Below, piece after piece: positions 23,709 through 57,500 of a stretch of 64,000 bases of DNA. This DNA comes from Epinephelus fuscoguttatus (Eukaryota; Chordata; Actinopteri; Perciformes; Serranidae). Under the pieces are notes generated by a model that was not told where the DNA came from, did not search any database, and saw only the letters and a program-made list of their open reading frames with translations. The stretch is taken from contig NC_064763.1 in the NCBI RefSeq assembly GCF_011397635.1, positions 27,169,437-27,233,436 on the forward strand, read 5' to 3'. The position numbers were made by a program, and so were the translations under genes. Position 1 is the stretch's first letter; each line of letters starts with the position of its first letter.

Positions 23709-24444
23709 AAGCAGCAGAAAAGCCACTGAATACCTCAACATATTAAGGGAGATTCTGGGAAGAAATCCTATCTGGTAGGTATATTGGAGTACAGCAGAGA
23801 CAACGTAATACTCTCAGCACAATCCCAACCTCACAGCTGCGGTTTGTAGATTCGCAGATTGATTTTGAACAACAAAAGGAAACACTGCAGAAAGCATGAC
23901 ACAAATGGAGAAGAGGAGGTATTATGACAAATAAAAGAAACAATCACAGGATCAAAACTCAACACTGAGCAGATACCGCTTGGTCTGGAAAAAATAAACA
24001 TCCACAGACAAACTTACAGACAAAATCCTTTTTAAAAACCCTGTTTATATATATTTATATATATTTATATTTATATATATATATATTTCAATACAATTAT
24101 TCAGCTCCCCGATATACGGTATACTGTATATACACCATTGGGATATTTTAAATAGAAATAAATCCTAAATTGCAGAGACACTATTCTCTGTAGTTTAGAA
24201 CAGTTTAGAGACTGAGAGAGAGGACTGACTGACAAGATCTATAGTGTTGCTACTGGAGGCCTCAGAGCAGTTAATGAGATGGGGACACTGGATGGAGAAA
24301 CAAATAAGAGATGGATGGGACTCAAGGGAGGCGGGATGTGGTGGAGGAGATCAGCTTAAAACTGGGAGTTTACTGGGTCCAGGTCCCTGAAAACCAGATT
24401 GTACCAGGGGAGAGGGGCAGGGGGGAGGGTGTTTGGACCGGCCG

Positions 24445-24509
24445 GTCAGGTGTTGAGTCGGTTGGAGTAGGAGGAGGATGTGAATCCGCTGGTGTCTGGG
24501 TAGTCTGGT
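24445..24509 (-). other. Orphan terminal-exon-like block downstream of PITPNA
   Basis: A strong acceptor (CTTTCTATCTCTTTCAG|ACC) on the minus strand leads into a short frame, PDYPDTSGFTSSSYSNRLNT, then a stop (24445-24447). The phase needed (two bases carried over) does not match the PITPNA exon 26683-26805, which ends in phase 0. It may be a 3'UTR exon of PITPNA joined from the donor at 26408-26409, or the end of an unidentified gene. The downstream DNA is consistent with a 3'UTR. Confidence 0.3.
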
Positions 24510-24769
24510 CTGAAAGAGATAGAAAGAGTGAGAGCATTAACAAGCGAAATTTTCTACTGTCTGATATAACCAAATAATCCATCAGTAAAAAAGGCCAAAA
24601 AACCCAATGCAGCTATTTACACCCTTGTGTATATAAAACCTGGTCTCACACCGAAGTCGTCTAAATCAGTGACAGTGACAGACACAGACAAAAAAAGACA
24701 TCCTTTAAAGTTGGCATGTTATGCAGCCAGTAGCAATTAGCCCTTAACTAAAGTAAACACGGTGAAAGT

Positions 24770-25045
24770 CTGAGCAGGGCAAGCATGAGGGGTGGCGAAT
24801 GGGTCCAACAAACACCAACTTTCAACTTGTCAATTTGCGCATTTATTTTGAAGAAGACAGTATATAAATGGTACATTTCCTGTGAAAATGGAAGTGTATT
24901 TTGAAAGAAGACAATGCATATAACAAACATTACCTGACACGGCGTCCCAGAACATCAACAACCATCATACATTATACCTGGATGTGAAAGGTCCATGACC
25001 AAATGTTGATAGGTGATGAGGTCGGAGTGAGAATGTGTTGGTATA
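24770..25045. repeat. Dispersed repeat family, copy 2
   Basis: This copy shares ordered blocks (GGGTCCAACAAACAC, GCATTTATTTT, GACACGGCGTCC, ATCAACAACCATCATAC, GGAGTGAGAATGTGTTGG) with 11690-12370, but lacks the SINE found there. An internal partial duplication of ATTTTGAA.AAGACA is visible at 24845-24915. Confidence 0.65.
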
Positions 25046-26444
25046 TTCCTAGGTGTCCTAACGTCGTTAACTCAAACAGGTCTATTAAGCTATTCTGCTG
25101 ATGTTTGTGCAGTGTGCATTCAGCAGCTTTATACATCCTGAAAACTGAGACAGTCTAAAAATAATAAGCCAACACTGACTCACACAAGACTCAAACCGCA
25201 GTGTCCTGTGTGAAAGTCCCATGCTTGACCCACCACATCCTGCTCCCCTTGTAGTTTTGCTCTTTACAGTATGTCACCTGACATTCTGGCAGTGCATTTG
25301 TGAGTTTTTTCTTATAATTTTACCACTTTTGTCTCAAAAAATATCCAAGATTGGAAAGTACTAGTCCTAACCATGACCTCTTTTGAAATTTACTTTTAAG
25401 AAAGGTGATATTAAAGGTATTGTGCATGCTTTTAACTGGTTATTAATATTGCGTGTGCGTGCACGAGTATGAGACAAATAATCTAATAGTACGTCTGACT
25501 TAACAAAATCTTGTCTGCCTCTCTCAGCACTCTGTTTCCTGAAGTATAGAAAATGTCACATTCTCATGTTTCTTGTCTTGCATTTCCTGTTTTATTTTGA
25601 AACTCACGTCTTGTATCGTTTCAGGTCTCTTCACTTCCTGCTCCCCTGTGTTTCCCGCCTGTTTGATTACCTGCACGTGTCCTAATGTGTTACACCCGTG
25701 TCTCATTGTCTCCCCTATTTAGTCTCTGTGTTTCCCTTTGTTTGTGCCAGTTCATCTTGTACTTTGAGTCAGCATTCCAGCTGGTTCTTTGTTAGTTTGT
25801 TTACCTTGTGATATTGACCCACTTTTTGGATTTCTGGATTTTGTCTAAGCCTGTCCTTTTTGGATACCTTTGCTTGAGTGACTGACATCTGTGTACCGAA
25901 CCTAGCTTGAAATTAAAGGACCTTGTTTTGAACTGTAGTCTGTCCCCGAGTCTGCATTTGAGTCTCTTTTGGTTCAGTGTGATAGAAAATAGTTGAAAAT
26001 GAGAAGCAAGTAAACCTCTCTGTCTCCCACATAGGACATGGGTTAAAATGTGTACTTTGAAAGGCTTAAAACTAACTTACACTTGTGATTTTAATATAAC
26101 AAAGGCTAAGACTCTCATAAATAAAAACCATCATCCTCATGAAGAACACAAACTATATGTCTTTGTAAATTTAAACACTTATCTCCCTTAGTGCTACAAA
26201 CTTTCTTCAATTCACATTTTCTAAAAGACATAAGATGTGTTCTTGTGTGCATTACATCACGAGAAAGCCCGGCATGTGCTCCTCACAGTACATCAGGACT
26301 CAAATAAACAGCATGCATGGTGCATGGTTTGTCTGTCTATGGTGGTGCATAGACAAACAAATTCTAAGGCAGAATGAAATGTCCCACAAAACAGTTGAAC
26401 TCCTCTCACCTGATGAGCAGCAGCATTCACGGTCCAACACAACC

Positions 26445-47795
<21,351 letters not shown>

Positions 47796-47799
47796 TTTC

Positions 47800-48060
47800 T
47801 TGTTGGCGGTGCAGTATATATCCAAGAGGGGAGTAGCTTAATACAGGTCCAGAAACAGGGTCGATCCCTCCCTCCGTTCGTCTCTTCTTTCTCCGCTTGC
47901 TTCTCTCCCACCTCTCCCCCTCTATGTCATCCTACCTCCACAGTCGCTTATTTTCTTCAGATTCACTTCCTGATCGGGGCCGCGGCGCGGCGTTGCTGTT
48001 GCGCGCAGAGCACCGAGGCCTGTGCAGAGCACACAACACACAGAAGAAGGATGGTTCATC
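47800..48060 (-). promoter_or_regulatory. PITPNA: PITPNA 5'UTR and CpG-rich promoter
   Basis: Just upstream of the PITPNA ATG on the minus strand, 47960-48020 is densely CpG (GGGGCCGCGGCGCGGCG, TTGCGCGCAGAG). A TATATA lies only about 20-25 nt before the ATG, so it is unlikely to be the core TATA box. A CpG-island, TATA-less promoter is the best reading. Confidence 0.55.
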
Positions 48061-48171
48061 TGGGGGTGGTTTGTGGTCGCTGTGGTGGGTTCATACAGCC
48101 TAGACACAATGACTGAGTGACTGACTAATTGAGACAACCAGTTAAATTACATATTTATAAAACTGGATGTC

Positions 48172-48402
48172 TCAATTTATTTTTTGATTCCAACCTACTC
48201 ATTAAAAGAACATATTAACTGATCACAGTCTGTGATCAGTTAATATGCTTTTTTAAAATATTTTATTTTCAAATTTTCAATTTAACAAAACATACAGAAC
48301 ACACACAAACATGGCTCCAGATCTCCTCCCTGACCCCCCCACACACAAACCAAAAGAGGACCCAACTCAAAAGGAGTAGGTTGGAATCAAAAATTAAATT
48401 GA
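48172..48402. repeat. Nested inverted repeats with a perfect 18-bp hairpin
   Basis: The outer arms TTGATTCCAACCTACTC and GAGTAGGTTGGAATCAA belong to 29-bp imperfect inverted repeats (48172-48200 and 48374-48402). Just inside, CATATTAACTGATCACAG (48211-48228) is followed after one base by its exact reverse complement (48230-48247). The middle is A/T- and C-rich without a gene. Confidence 0.85.
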
Positions 48403-49080
48403 TAATACAAATAAATACATACTAAATTTTAAATTGAATAAATAAATACAACATAAAGTAAGATGCTACGTAAATAACCCTAATGGTGTATCTGGTATCT
48501 TTTTTATAATCTGATAGAGGTGTTGGTAAAGTATCAATATGTCAAGTAGAGCTGCCAAATCTTCAGAGAGGTGTTGTATTAATTTCTTCATTCATTCTTC
48601 TCAAGTGGAATGCAGCTGTTCACCTCCAAAAGCCACTTGTCTATGGGAAGATGGGAATCAGACTTCCACGCCACCACTATGCAGTTAATATTCTTGGTAT
48701 TGACAATGCATGTGTATTTGTTATGCTAACTGTACAAACCATCATTTAATAAAGCTGAAATGATATTTTATTTAAATTAGAATACGGTGTATTATATATC
48801 CAAACTTTTGTAAGACAGAGAAGGACCATGCTGACACAAAATATGATTTATTTTAGATATTTTATTTATATTTCTCGCACTTATCTTTCTTCTATAGTAC
48901 TCTATTAGGAACTGGTTCACTTTACATCTTGTATATTTTGCTTTTTTAATGATATTTAATACTCTGGGGGGTTTTTTAGTGAACATTGATTGTTGTTACT
49001 GTATTTTGTGTTACTGTAATTGAAGTATTGTGGCACAAACATTTCTTTTGGGTTAAATAAAGTTCAGTTGAACTGAATTG
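48403..49080 (-). pseudogene. Possible decayed L1-like LINE fragment
   Basis: On the minus strand, 48560-48720 can be read, with disruptions, as VVAWKSDSHLPIDKWLLEVN and similar residues, recalling the W..EL..C.P.E region near the end of L1-type ORF2. Stops and shifts are present. The assignment is weak. Confidence 0.3.
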
Positions 49081-49367
49081 AATAATCTTTTTCAGGAGTG
49101 GCCATGGCAGCAGCACCAGAACACACAACACAGGTTACAAACCATATAAAATGTATTATTAATAACTAGATTGAGTAAGGGGAGGTTAATCAGTAATCAC
49201 AATAATAAATAAATAAAATAAAATTAATAAATAAAAAGATAAAATTAAAAACAACAACACAACATCAAACTATAAAAAATAAAAAATAAATTCCACAGCT
49301 CAGATAAAATAACATCGCATCTCTGAGATTCTCTGAACCATTTCTCTTCAGAGTGTGCTACACCCTC

Positions 49368-49425
49368 TGCGTCATCACAGTCACGGTGACGTAGAAGCGT
49401 GGTTATTCACCATCAGAGTATATAT
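49368..49425 (+). promoter_or_regulatory. CRE-like and TATA-like cluster, orphan
   Basis: TGCGTCA (49368), TGACGTAG (49387) and TATATAT (49419-49425) are spaced as in a CREB-responsive core promoter on the plus strand. No gene start follows that I can recognise, so this may be coincidence. Confidence 0.2.
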
Positions 49426-49994
49426 GGGCATGACACGGGGACCACCACCGCTGGCACAGACGCACGGTGCGTCAGCTCTCTAAGCCCTTCACACAAAGTC
49501 CCCGCATCTAATGTGATTATCTGCCTCCAGAAATTCCAAAACCCGCTCATGTCCACTAGATATCTGCCACTGATGACTTTATTTTACATCACAAACACAT
49601 TTCTGGGTGTTTGTCCAATTACGACCATGTGCGTTAGAAGATGAAACCATGGAGGCAGGCTTGTACATCCATCCTCATACATTCACAGAGGAATTGCAGG
49701 CTGACCTGTTATTCTCCCAGTGACCCCTCGAGGTCCCTCGACCACGCTTTGATCCACCACCCACGGCTCTATAAGATTGTGTTGGCGCGTGACGCGATGA
49801 CAAGGCATCACAGGTCCCTAATCCAGCCCCACGTCCCGGAGATGGCGGGATGTGAGTGCGTGTGTGTGAGTCTAAAATTATGTAACAGCGCACTGCTGCT
49901 GTATTTATAGCGCATCTGTATCCGTCTGCCAACATCCGCTTATCATTCCTCTGTCTTCTCATCTGTAGGACCCCATCTAACTCCTGCCTCCTCT

Positions 49995-50022
49995 CTATCT
50001 ATCTATCTATCTATCTATCTAT
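49995..50022. repeat. (TATC)7 microsatellite
   Basis: Uninterrupted tetranucleotide run. Confidence 0.95.
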
Positions 50023-50336
50023 TGCATATGTCAACAGGAAGTGTTCCTTTATTTGTCTCATTGATTGGGGATAAATTGAAAGTGTATGCAGTGGCTGATC
50101 TTCCTAATGGGGCCACAGGCAGCCCCCCACACCCCCATCCTCCAAACAAAAAAAGCAAAACCCATCTGGGGTGCAAAATGTGCTGGGTCTGGTCAAATAG
50201 CTCAGTGGAACATGATGTGACTGGTCCACTACTTGCTTTACAGTGACTGCATAAGCCAGTGGTCTCATGTTGCCTCTTTGAACTGTGTACCTGAACACAC
50301 CGCAGGGGTCTGCCAGCCAACAAACAGTTGCCTCCC

Positions 50337-50360
50337 CAGCAGCAGCAGCAGCAGCAGCAG
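50337..50360. repeat. (CAG)8 microsatellite, intergenic
   Basis: Eight uninterrupted CAG units. Frames crossing it are not supported as exons. The surrounding 50030-51400 shows no gene. Confidence 0.95.
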
Positions 50361-51409
50361 CTCCAGGAGCCACTGTGCCTGATGTGATGTGACGTTCTCA
50401 GATCTATTCTCAGGTGACGGAGGAGGCCGAGGTGTCAAGTGATAACCATCTGCCGGAGCGTAGTATCAGATGGCAGAGCAGAGTGCTGACAGACCTGGTG
50501 GAAAACCAAACGTGTAGTGAGAGTGTGTCGGGAACATCTGGTAATAAACTGCTCAGAATCAGTCTTAATCTCGCATCTGAACAAGCTCCCATGGAGACAT
50601 GGAGTCAGGCAGAGACACCTTGTTCTAAAACACTGGTGTTAAAGCAGATTAGCATTTCACATGTGGGTACTCTCAGGATAAATATAACATATGTTATATA
50701 TGAAAACTGTGGAGTTATACTGAGCTGCGTGTGTTGAAATCAATCTCAGTGTTTAGATTTTTGTAGGCTGGTTTAAATGTTTGGGAAATTAGGTTCTGTG
50801 CTTTGTCAGCTTGTTTCAAATCCTGGTGTTTGTGTATCAAAACTTCACTAAACCATGACTAATTCTGCTGCAATTAGGCCTAAAATTTGGACAAGAATGT
50901 ACCCTTGATTTTTCACTGAGTGTGATGGCACTCAAAAACATGCTGCTATTACTGACATCTGCTGGTTGGATGCATAACAACCTAAAACTCCATCAGTTGC
51001 AGATTTGTTTCATATTTATTTTACACCTTTTCAGAATTTTGTGACACCTGTGGCATGAATGCCAAATACAGGCACAGATTGTAAAACACAAATCACTAAA
51101 ACTCAGTTTTGTCCCGTCAAACCTGAATTTCAAATCACAGTTACAGCCTAACAAGAGATTGTTAAAGCCCAAACCTTTCTGAATGGGGGCCAGATTAGAT
51201 GATGTGGAAAAACCTGAGGGCCACCAGCTGCTTCTTGCATCATATGAGTTATTTAAAACATACAAACAAACAAACAAACAAAAATCACCTACAAATGAGA
51301 CAAATGCAACTTTTTTGTAATCTTATAGTGAAAACGTATTCAATTTCCACTGCTCCTGAAAGCAGCGGCCGTCCCTGCTGACTTTATGCTTTTCTGTGGT
51401 CATGCCTGG

Positions 51410-52015
51410 TAGTGATGGGCAAAGCAGTTCTTTAGATGTTACTGAATCACAAGAATCAGTTCATTAAAAAGATTTGTTCAAGAGATTCGTTCAGTACTTG
51501 GCAGGAGGAGCCCTGACTGTGTACTGCATAGTCTGACTTACTGAACTGATACGCAGTTGAGCTGCTGCTGCATCTGCCCCGCACTGGTGAGTCTCATTAC
51601 TGGCCAGCCTAACGTTTTAAGTTTGTTTATCTGGAAACTAATTCTGTTAAAACAATGGGGAGGTGTGTGATTGTGTTCATGTGGCTTGACTCCTGGCTAG
51701 AAGAAATGATTTGAATCACTCAGGGATAGGGGTTACGTCGTTCACCGAGTGATTCGTTCACCAAGTCATTCGTTCACCAAGTGATTTGTCACGAGGTAGG
51801 CAGTCCCTACCTGCACCCTGGCTGCCTTGCGACTCGCGAGTGATTCATCATTCGCACGGACCGAATCAGCAGTTCCACTCCCGGCCTGTACACTCGCTGC
51901 TGAGCTCAACTAAACTCAGAAATAAATGAATCAGTTCTGGAAGTGATTCAGTTCAGTACGTTCACTCGACAGATTCGTTCTTTTGAATGATTTGTTTGTG
52001 AACGACACAACACTA
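51410..52015. mobile_element. Probable hAT-like element with TAGTG ends
   Basis: The ends TAGTGATGGGC and (reverse complement) TAGTGTTGTG are similar. Many subterminal copies of GATTCGTTCA or its variants lie inside (51470-51500, 51735-51790, 51955-51995), a common transposase-binding layout. No convincing target duplication was found (ATGCCTGG against ATGTACAT). Confidence 0.55.
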
Positions 52016-52177
52016 ATGTACATAGCAGGAAATGTCTGTTGCTACATAACTGCTAGTTCAAGTGGGTATATCTGCAGCTGGACTAGCTACATGGCTCACC
52101 GACCATACCTGCACGTCAGCCCATCAGATCCCCTCACTCTTTGGCCCGGAAGCGGGAGTCCCAAAGAAACTGCTAAG

Positions 52178-52385
52178 TTAGCAATTAACTATTTATGAAG
52201 TAGGCTATTACGTTAAAAGAGAGGCAGTAAAGGTTAGGATAAGGGTAATGGGAAGGCTACATCTAGTTACTCATACTAATGAGTTAGCAATTAGCTAACG
52301 TTAGCTATGAAGTATTACGTTAAAGGAGAAGTGGTTAAGGTTTTGGTAAGGGTAATGGGAAGGGTTACATTTTATTACTTCTAAG
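52178..52385. repeat. Diverged tandem duplication, ~106-bp unit
   Basis: The two units start TTAGCAATTA (52178 and 52284) and share TATTACGTTAAA.GAGA and GGTAAGGGTAATGGGAAGG-type blocks. This is a local duplication in intergenic DNA. Confidence 0.75.
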
Positions 52386-53039
52386 TGAGTCTTTATGTAT
52401 TATGAATGAAAAAGAGGATTATTGCTACATTTGGTCTCATTTATTCACCACTGCTGGGCATTGAAGCAGGGTTCAGATAACGGTTGCATTAGTGGGTTTG
52501 TCCTGTAGTGGTTTGTAGGGACTTGTTTGTTTGCTTGTTTACCATCGTTCCGCTTGCGTAGTTCCTACTTGGTGCATGTCTGTGAACTGCATTGTAGTGC
52601 TGACATCCTGAGGTGAACAAAAAAAATACAAAGTGAATATGCTTGATAAACCATTTTTGTGTGGCGGGCCACATTTAGTACATCTTGAGAGACAAGCTGC
52701 GGGCCATTAAAATCAGTCTGTGGGCCACACTCTGGACAGCCAGTTGCAGCCTTATGCAAGACACTATCTAATTTTTATCAGTGGACTCACAACTAAGCAT
52801 TTTGAAAAAGAGGTAGTAGAGACACAATAAAATCATGCAGCCATAGCAAAGTCCTTGCATAAGCTACTGCTGGGTTGAGATCTGTTCTGTTATAATGTCC
52901 TCACACTCAGACTGTGAGTGTTGAATAGCCACAGGTAAGAATTACACAGATACAGTTACACAGATACACATAATATGGCCTGATGAGCACTAAAAAACAA
53001 ACCAAAAAAAGAAGCATGAACGAGAGCGACCATTTACAG

Positions 53040-54528
53040 AGATCAACTCATTTTTATTACACAGATCCTTCCATATTTAAACAGAGAACACCTGCACAGC
53101 AAAACACCTCTGCATTACCTTCCACAGTAGAAGATAGAGCTCTATGGGAACAACAAAGTATGTGATCAGACACATGAGTTGTTGCCAGCACAGTATGCTG
53201 CAGTGTATTCTGGAAAAGTGAGTTTAAAATGAAATAAATACATGTATGAAGGAAGGAGGAGCTCAAAATGAAAGTGGGTCTATTTCTCTAGAGAGGCATC
53301 AGGAGCAAAGTGCTTCAGTAAGCTGATGTGTGCTGAATTTAAAGGGGTTTACAGGGTATAAAGTGCTGGACAGTATGTACACAGACTGAATGAAATACTG
53401 ACTTTAAGATAAGGCATCTGTATAATGACTTTGTGGATACACTTAATGGAGACTGTGATGTTTAAATGGTGTTACCATGTAATGCAAAGTTGAGACTATT
53501 TTCACTCGTGTGTAAAAAGTTCAACAGAACACGCTACTCAATGAAAAATCTTAAACCTTTACAGAAAGGTATATTTAAAAGGCACCCCTGGTAAAGTAGC
53601 TTGTAAAAAAAAAAATTAAAGAAAGCAGAAAATAAAATAAATACTCTAACGTACTTGAACATTTTGCTTTCAGCAAAACACACTGCAGTTTCAGCCCTTA
53701 AAAACACTGAAATTCATCCAGTATATTTTAAGCTACAGCATTTTCATACTATAATAAGATGTTAGCCAGGTAAAAAAAAGAAAAGTATAAAAGAAACAGC
53801 CCCATAATTAACCATAATAAGTCTCTCTTCTACTCGCCCAAGAAACATTAGCAATATGGCTCTTCTCTCCCTGATGTCGCTCATTAATGCCATTTAGTCC
53901 AGTCTTACGCCATCTATCAAACATACGAATAGCACCACGTCATGGGAATTACAATCAGGAGGATTTAAAGTCAACATATTAAACAAAAAAAAAAAAGACT
54001 CGTAAAAATAATGGAATCACTCACTAACAATGGTGAGGTTGCTTCTGAGGGTGAGCTAAACAAACTCTCCGTTTGTTTTTCTGCTCCTATGTGGAATATT
54101 AAAGCAGTCTTATGTGGAACAGAGCTGCACTACTGTGCCGCTCAGAGAGGAGGGAATAAAAAGAGAGGTCAGAGGATTTGGGGGATTGCAGAGGGCTCCT
54201 GCCGCTCTTTCCTTTCACAGTCTTTCCTCTTGTTTTTCCTTTTTCCCTCCACGCTTCACTTTCCTCCTCGGCAACTGTCTGACTGACTCGTTTCTGTGAC
54301 AGCAGCAGCATCACTTTACCTCGGTGGGATTTTGGAAAATGGATGTGGCAGTCTGTTTGTATGCGCACTCGATGGAGTACTCAATATTACTGTAGGTTTA
54401 AATGTGATATTCTAAATAAGTAAGACTTCAGTTGTCCTTTTTACATGCATGTGAATGCATGCGTTACTGGATTGCAAATTTTTCTCAGGAAAAAAAAATT
54501 CTCTCCAATTCTCTACATTTCCTTTTCT
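53040..54528 (-). other. SLC43A2: Probable SLC43A2 3'UTR
   Basis: This lies directly downstream of the SLC43A2 stop. On the minus strand an AATAAA lies at 53053-53058 (TTTATT on plus), a candidate poly(A) signal for a UTR of about 1.5 kb. It is unique sequence apart from short A runs. Confidence 0.45.
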
Positions 54529-57500
54529 CTAGACGTAGGCCTCAGGGATGTCAGAGCCGTTGATTTTGATGTAGATCTTAGCGTCATCCTCCCGCTCCTG
54601 TTGCTGTCTGTTGAGCGCCCGTCGGTAGCAGATCAGGTAAAGAGGCAGCAAGAAGCCTAGCATACTGAGAGCAAAGAGTCCAATATTGACCTGAGGGAAA
54701 ACACAAGAATTAGCCATGCCTGAAGGTTTAATTTGTGAGAGTTTTCGAGTGTGTCTTGATGTCTGTTTGTGTGTGCGTTCATACCCAGAATGGGTCTCCC
54801 TCCAGGGGCCCCATCATAGCCAGGAACAAGGGTTGCTGCAGTAGAGCAAACACAGCACTGACCAGAGACTGCATGCCTGTTAGACTGCCAAACTGGGAGG
54901 AGGGATACCTGCAGAGACGGGAGAGGTATATTTAGGTTCTCAGCTTGAAGCTGCATACACATGCAGAGGGCAAAGGTGACGGTGATGATGTGTTTGCGTT
55001 TTTTGTGTGTGTGCGGAGAGGCACATTGAAACTTACACGGCAGCATAGAGGCCACCAACAGCGGAGTGAATGAATCCTCTCACCACAGTGTGTAAGACGA
55101 ATGACACAATCTGAGGGAAGATGAAAAGAGAAGAAATCAATATTCATAATCGTTTCGTCCATTCCATCAGTTGGCATATGAATAGTTCAACATTTTGGGA
55201 AATTTGGCTTTCTTGGCAAGAGTTAGACGAGGATATAGACACCACTTTCACAACTTTCTGTTAAATATGAATATAGGTTATGAATATAGGAATACTGTTT
55301 TTTCCCACTGACAGGCTCAGATTGTTATTCTGAGAGTCTGACAATGTTATGGAAAGGATCCCGACAGAGATAGACCTTTTTGCTATTGAATAAGATTGTT
55401 TTTGGTTAACAGAAACAGCCCCAAAATCACTATCATCAACGCCACCAGACTCCATTTAAATAAACAGTAATTTTAGCATGTAAAGAGCCAACCTATTTTT
55501 ACTTCTTACTGGGTACATTAAGGGTTTATCTCAACCAAGCTAGAGCTGGTAGTTATTGGAACAGTTGAAAAACTAAACCAAGACAGTTTTTGTGAGTTTT
55601 ATTTTGTTTATGTCAGCTTTGAATAAAGTGTGTTTTAAAAGGCAAAATTTATGTTTATTTAAATGGAGACTGGTGGGTTTGGCGATGGCGACTTCAGGGC
55701 AGTTTCTGGTTAGCCAAAAAGAATCTTACTCTTGAACTAAAAGGTGTACCTCTGCAGGGATCCTTTCTGTAATGTTGTCAGACACTTAAAACAACAATCT
55801 GAGCCTGTCAGTGGCAAAAACAAGCACTTTAAGAGGATGTAAATTGATGGTGTGCAGTGGTTTGCAACACTTCAGCCTGTTTCGCAGCTGCTGACTGCAG
55901 CCCTCTTGCACAATACTGGACCAATTTCAAAAATTGTTGTTCCCATTAGTCACCGAGACACACAAACAAGGGAAAAGAGGTTCCATGTTAAACAATTCCA
56001 ATGTTACATTTATTGTGTGTAGCATTCATAGTGAAAAACAAGATTAAAATAAAAAAATAAACTGACTAAAACACGATAAATGTACAAATACTGTAAAAAA
56101 AAAAGATTTGCAAGACAGTCATGTGTCGAAGGCCTGTGTGTATCCACTCACCTGCAGGGGGAGATTGGGCACTAGGCAGGTGATTCCAAATCCCACTAAA
56201 AGGATGTTTGTGAGGACGAATGCTCGCAAGGCATTGGTCACCTTTTGGATCTTTTTGTCTCTGCGCTTTTTCTTTATCTCCCCTCTAGTGGTCAAGAAGA
56301 CAGAGAGATCAGACTAATAAGCACTGATATCACAACTCTGTTTTACAATAAAGGTTCATATCTTATTCATCACACTGGCAAACAAACATTGCAGTAATGT
56401 CTGGACCTATAAATGGAAGGAAGTTCAGGCGGTCTAAGGGATAAATTGACTCACTTGCCGCAGGGCTCCTTTTCCTCCTCTCCATCATCACATTCCTTCA
56501 GCCTCCAGTCCATGATCTGACCAATCACAGGAGTGGTCATCAGGCAAAGCAGCTGCAGAATGCCGAAGATGGAGGAGTACAGACTCACTGAGAGAGGGGA
56601 CAGAATGAGGACAAAAGGTTGAAAAACAAATGCAATGAATGTTAGAAAATGAGGACAAAAATAAGAAAGGGGAAGCTTTTTAAGGGAAGGATAAAAATAT
56701 GACAGGGATGGAGGGTTCTGGACCTTTTTCTACCTGGTCTATGACTATGACAGAACAGTTAAATATTAGTTTTAGGCTGCAGAGCCATACTGAGTCAAAC
56801 AACAGTGGATACGGAGAAAGCAGCTGCTCAAAAGTTAATTTGAAGCCGTTATTAGGGGATATGAGGCCAGAGGAGAAATGATAAATGAAAAATTAGTCAT
56901 GTGAAACTACTTGGCTTATGATGAACGCTCTTTGCTGGTGCTGAGGGGCAAAGTTAGTTAATAAGTACAACGAGTGGTTTCAGATTAAATCTAAATGACA
57001 GCTAAAGGACTGGGTTATTGACAAGGACAACAGGCAAGGTCAAATGAAATAACAAAACTAGCTATGACAAAGGCTAGAGAGTAGTGGTGGTGGATTAAGT
57101 GCTACATTGTGATGACAAACCTGGGATGGAACGTTAACAGTCTAATACTTCAGTAATCTACTGATACAATAAGCTTTCTGTCTTACCGACTTCCATTCTC
57201 TCAACTGAAAATTAAATTAAAACCAAGTAAGTCCGGCTGCTTTTAAGTCATGAATCAGTTATGTCATAAGATACAACAAGAAACAACTTCATTCTATGTA
57301 AAGAACAAAAAAGTTTTTGTCCACACACACACACTCAGAAACTCGAAACAAAAAGTGGAGCCACAGACCTGTGTTGAGGTCTCCGTCAGTGAGCGACTCC
57401 AGCACGCTGTTCATGGCCCCCATGTAGAACAAGAGACGGAGCTGAGTAATGGACATGGTCACCAGACTGAGCATGAAGATCGGGGTGGTGAGGGTTTTCA

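Noticed and set aside
51410-52015. Target-site duplication for the TAGTG-ended element
   Set aside because: The flanking 8-mers ATGCCTGG and ATGTACAT match at too few positions to count.
56455-56460. A GC-AG intron in SLC43A2 at GGCAAGTGAG
   Set aside because: The ordinary GT donor (GGCAA|GTGAGT) with acceptor CACTAG|AGGGGAG gives the correct frame K-GEIKKK, so no unusual intron is needed.
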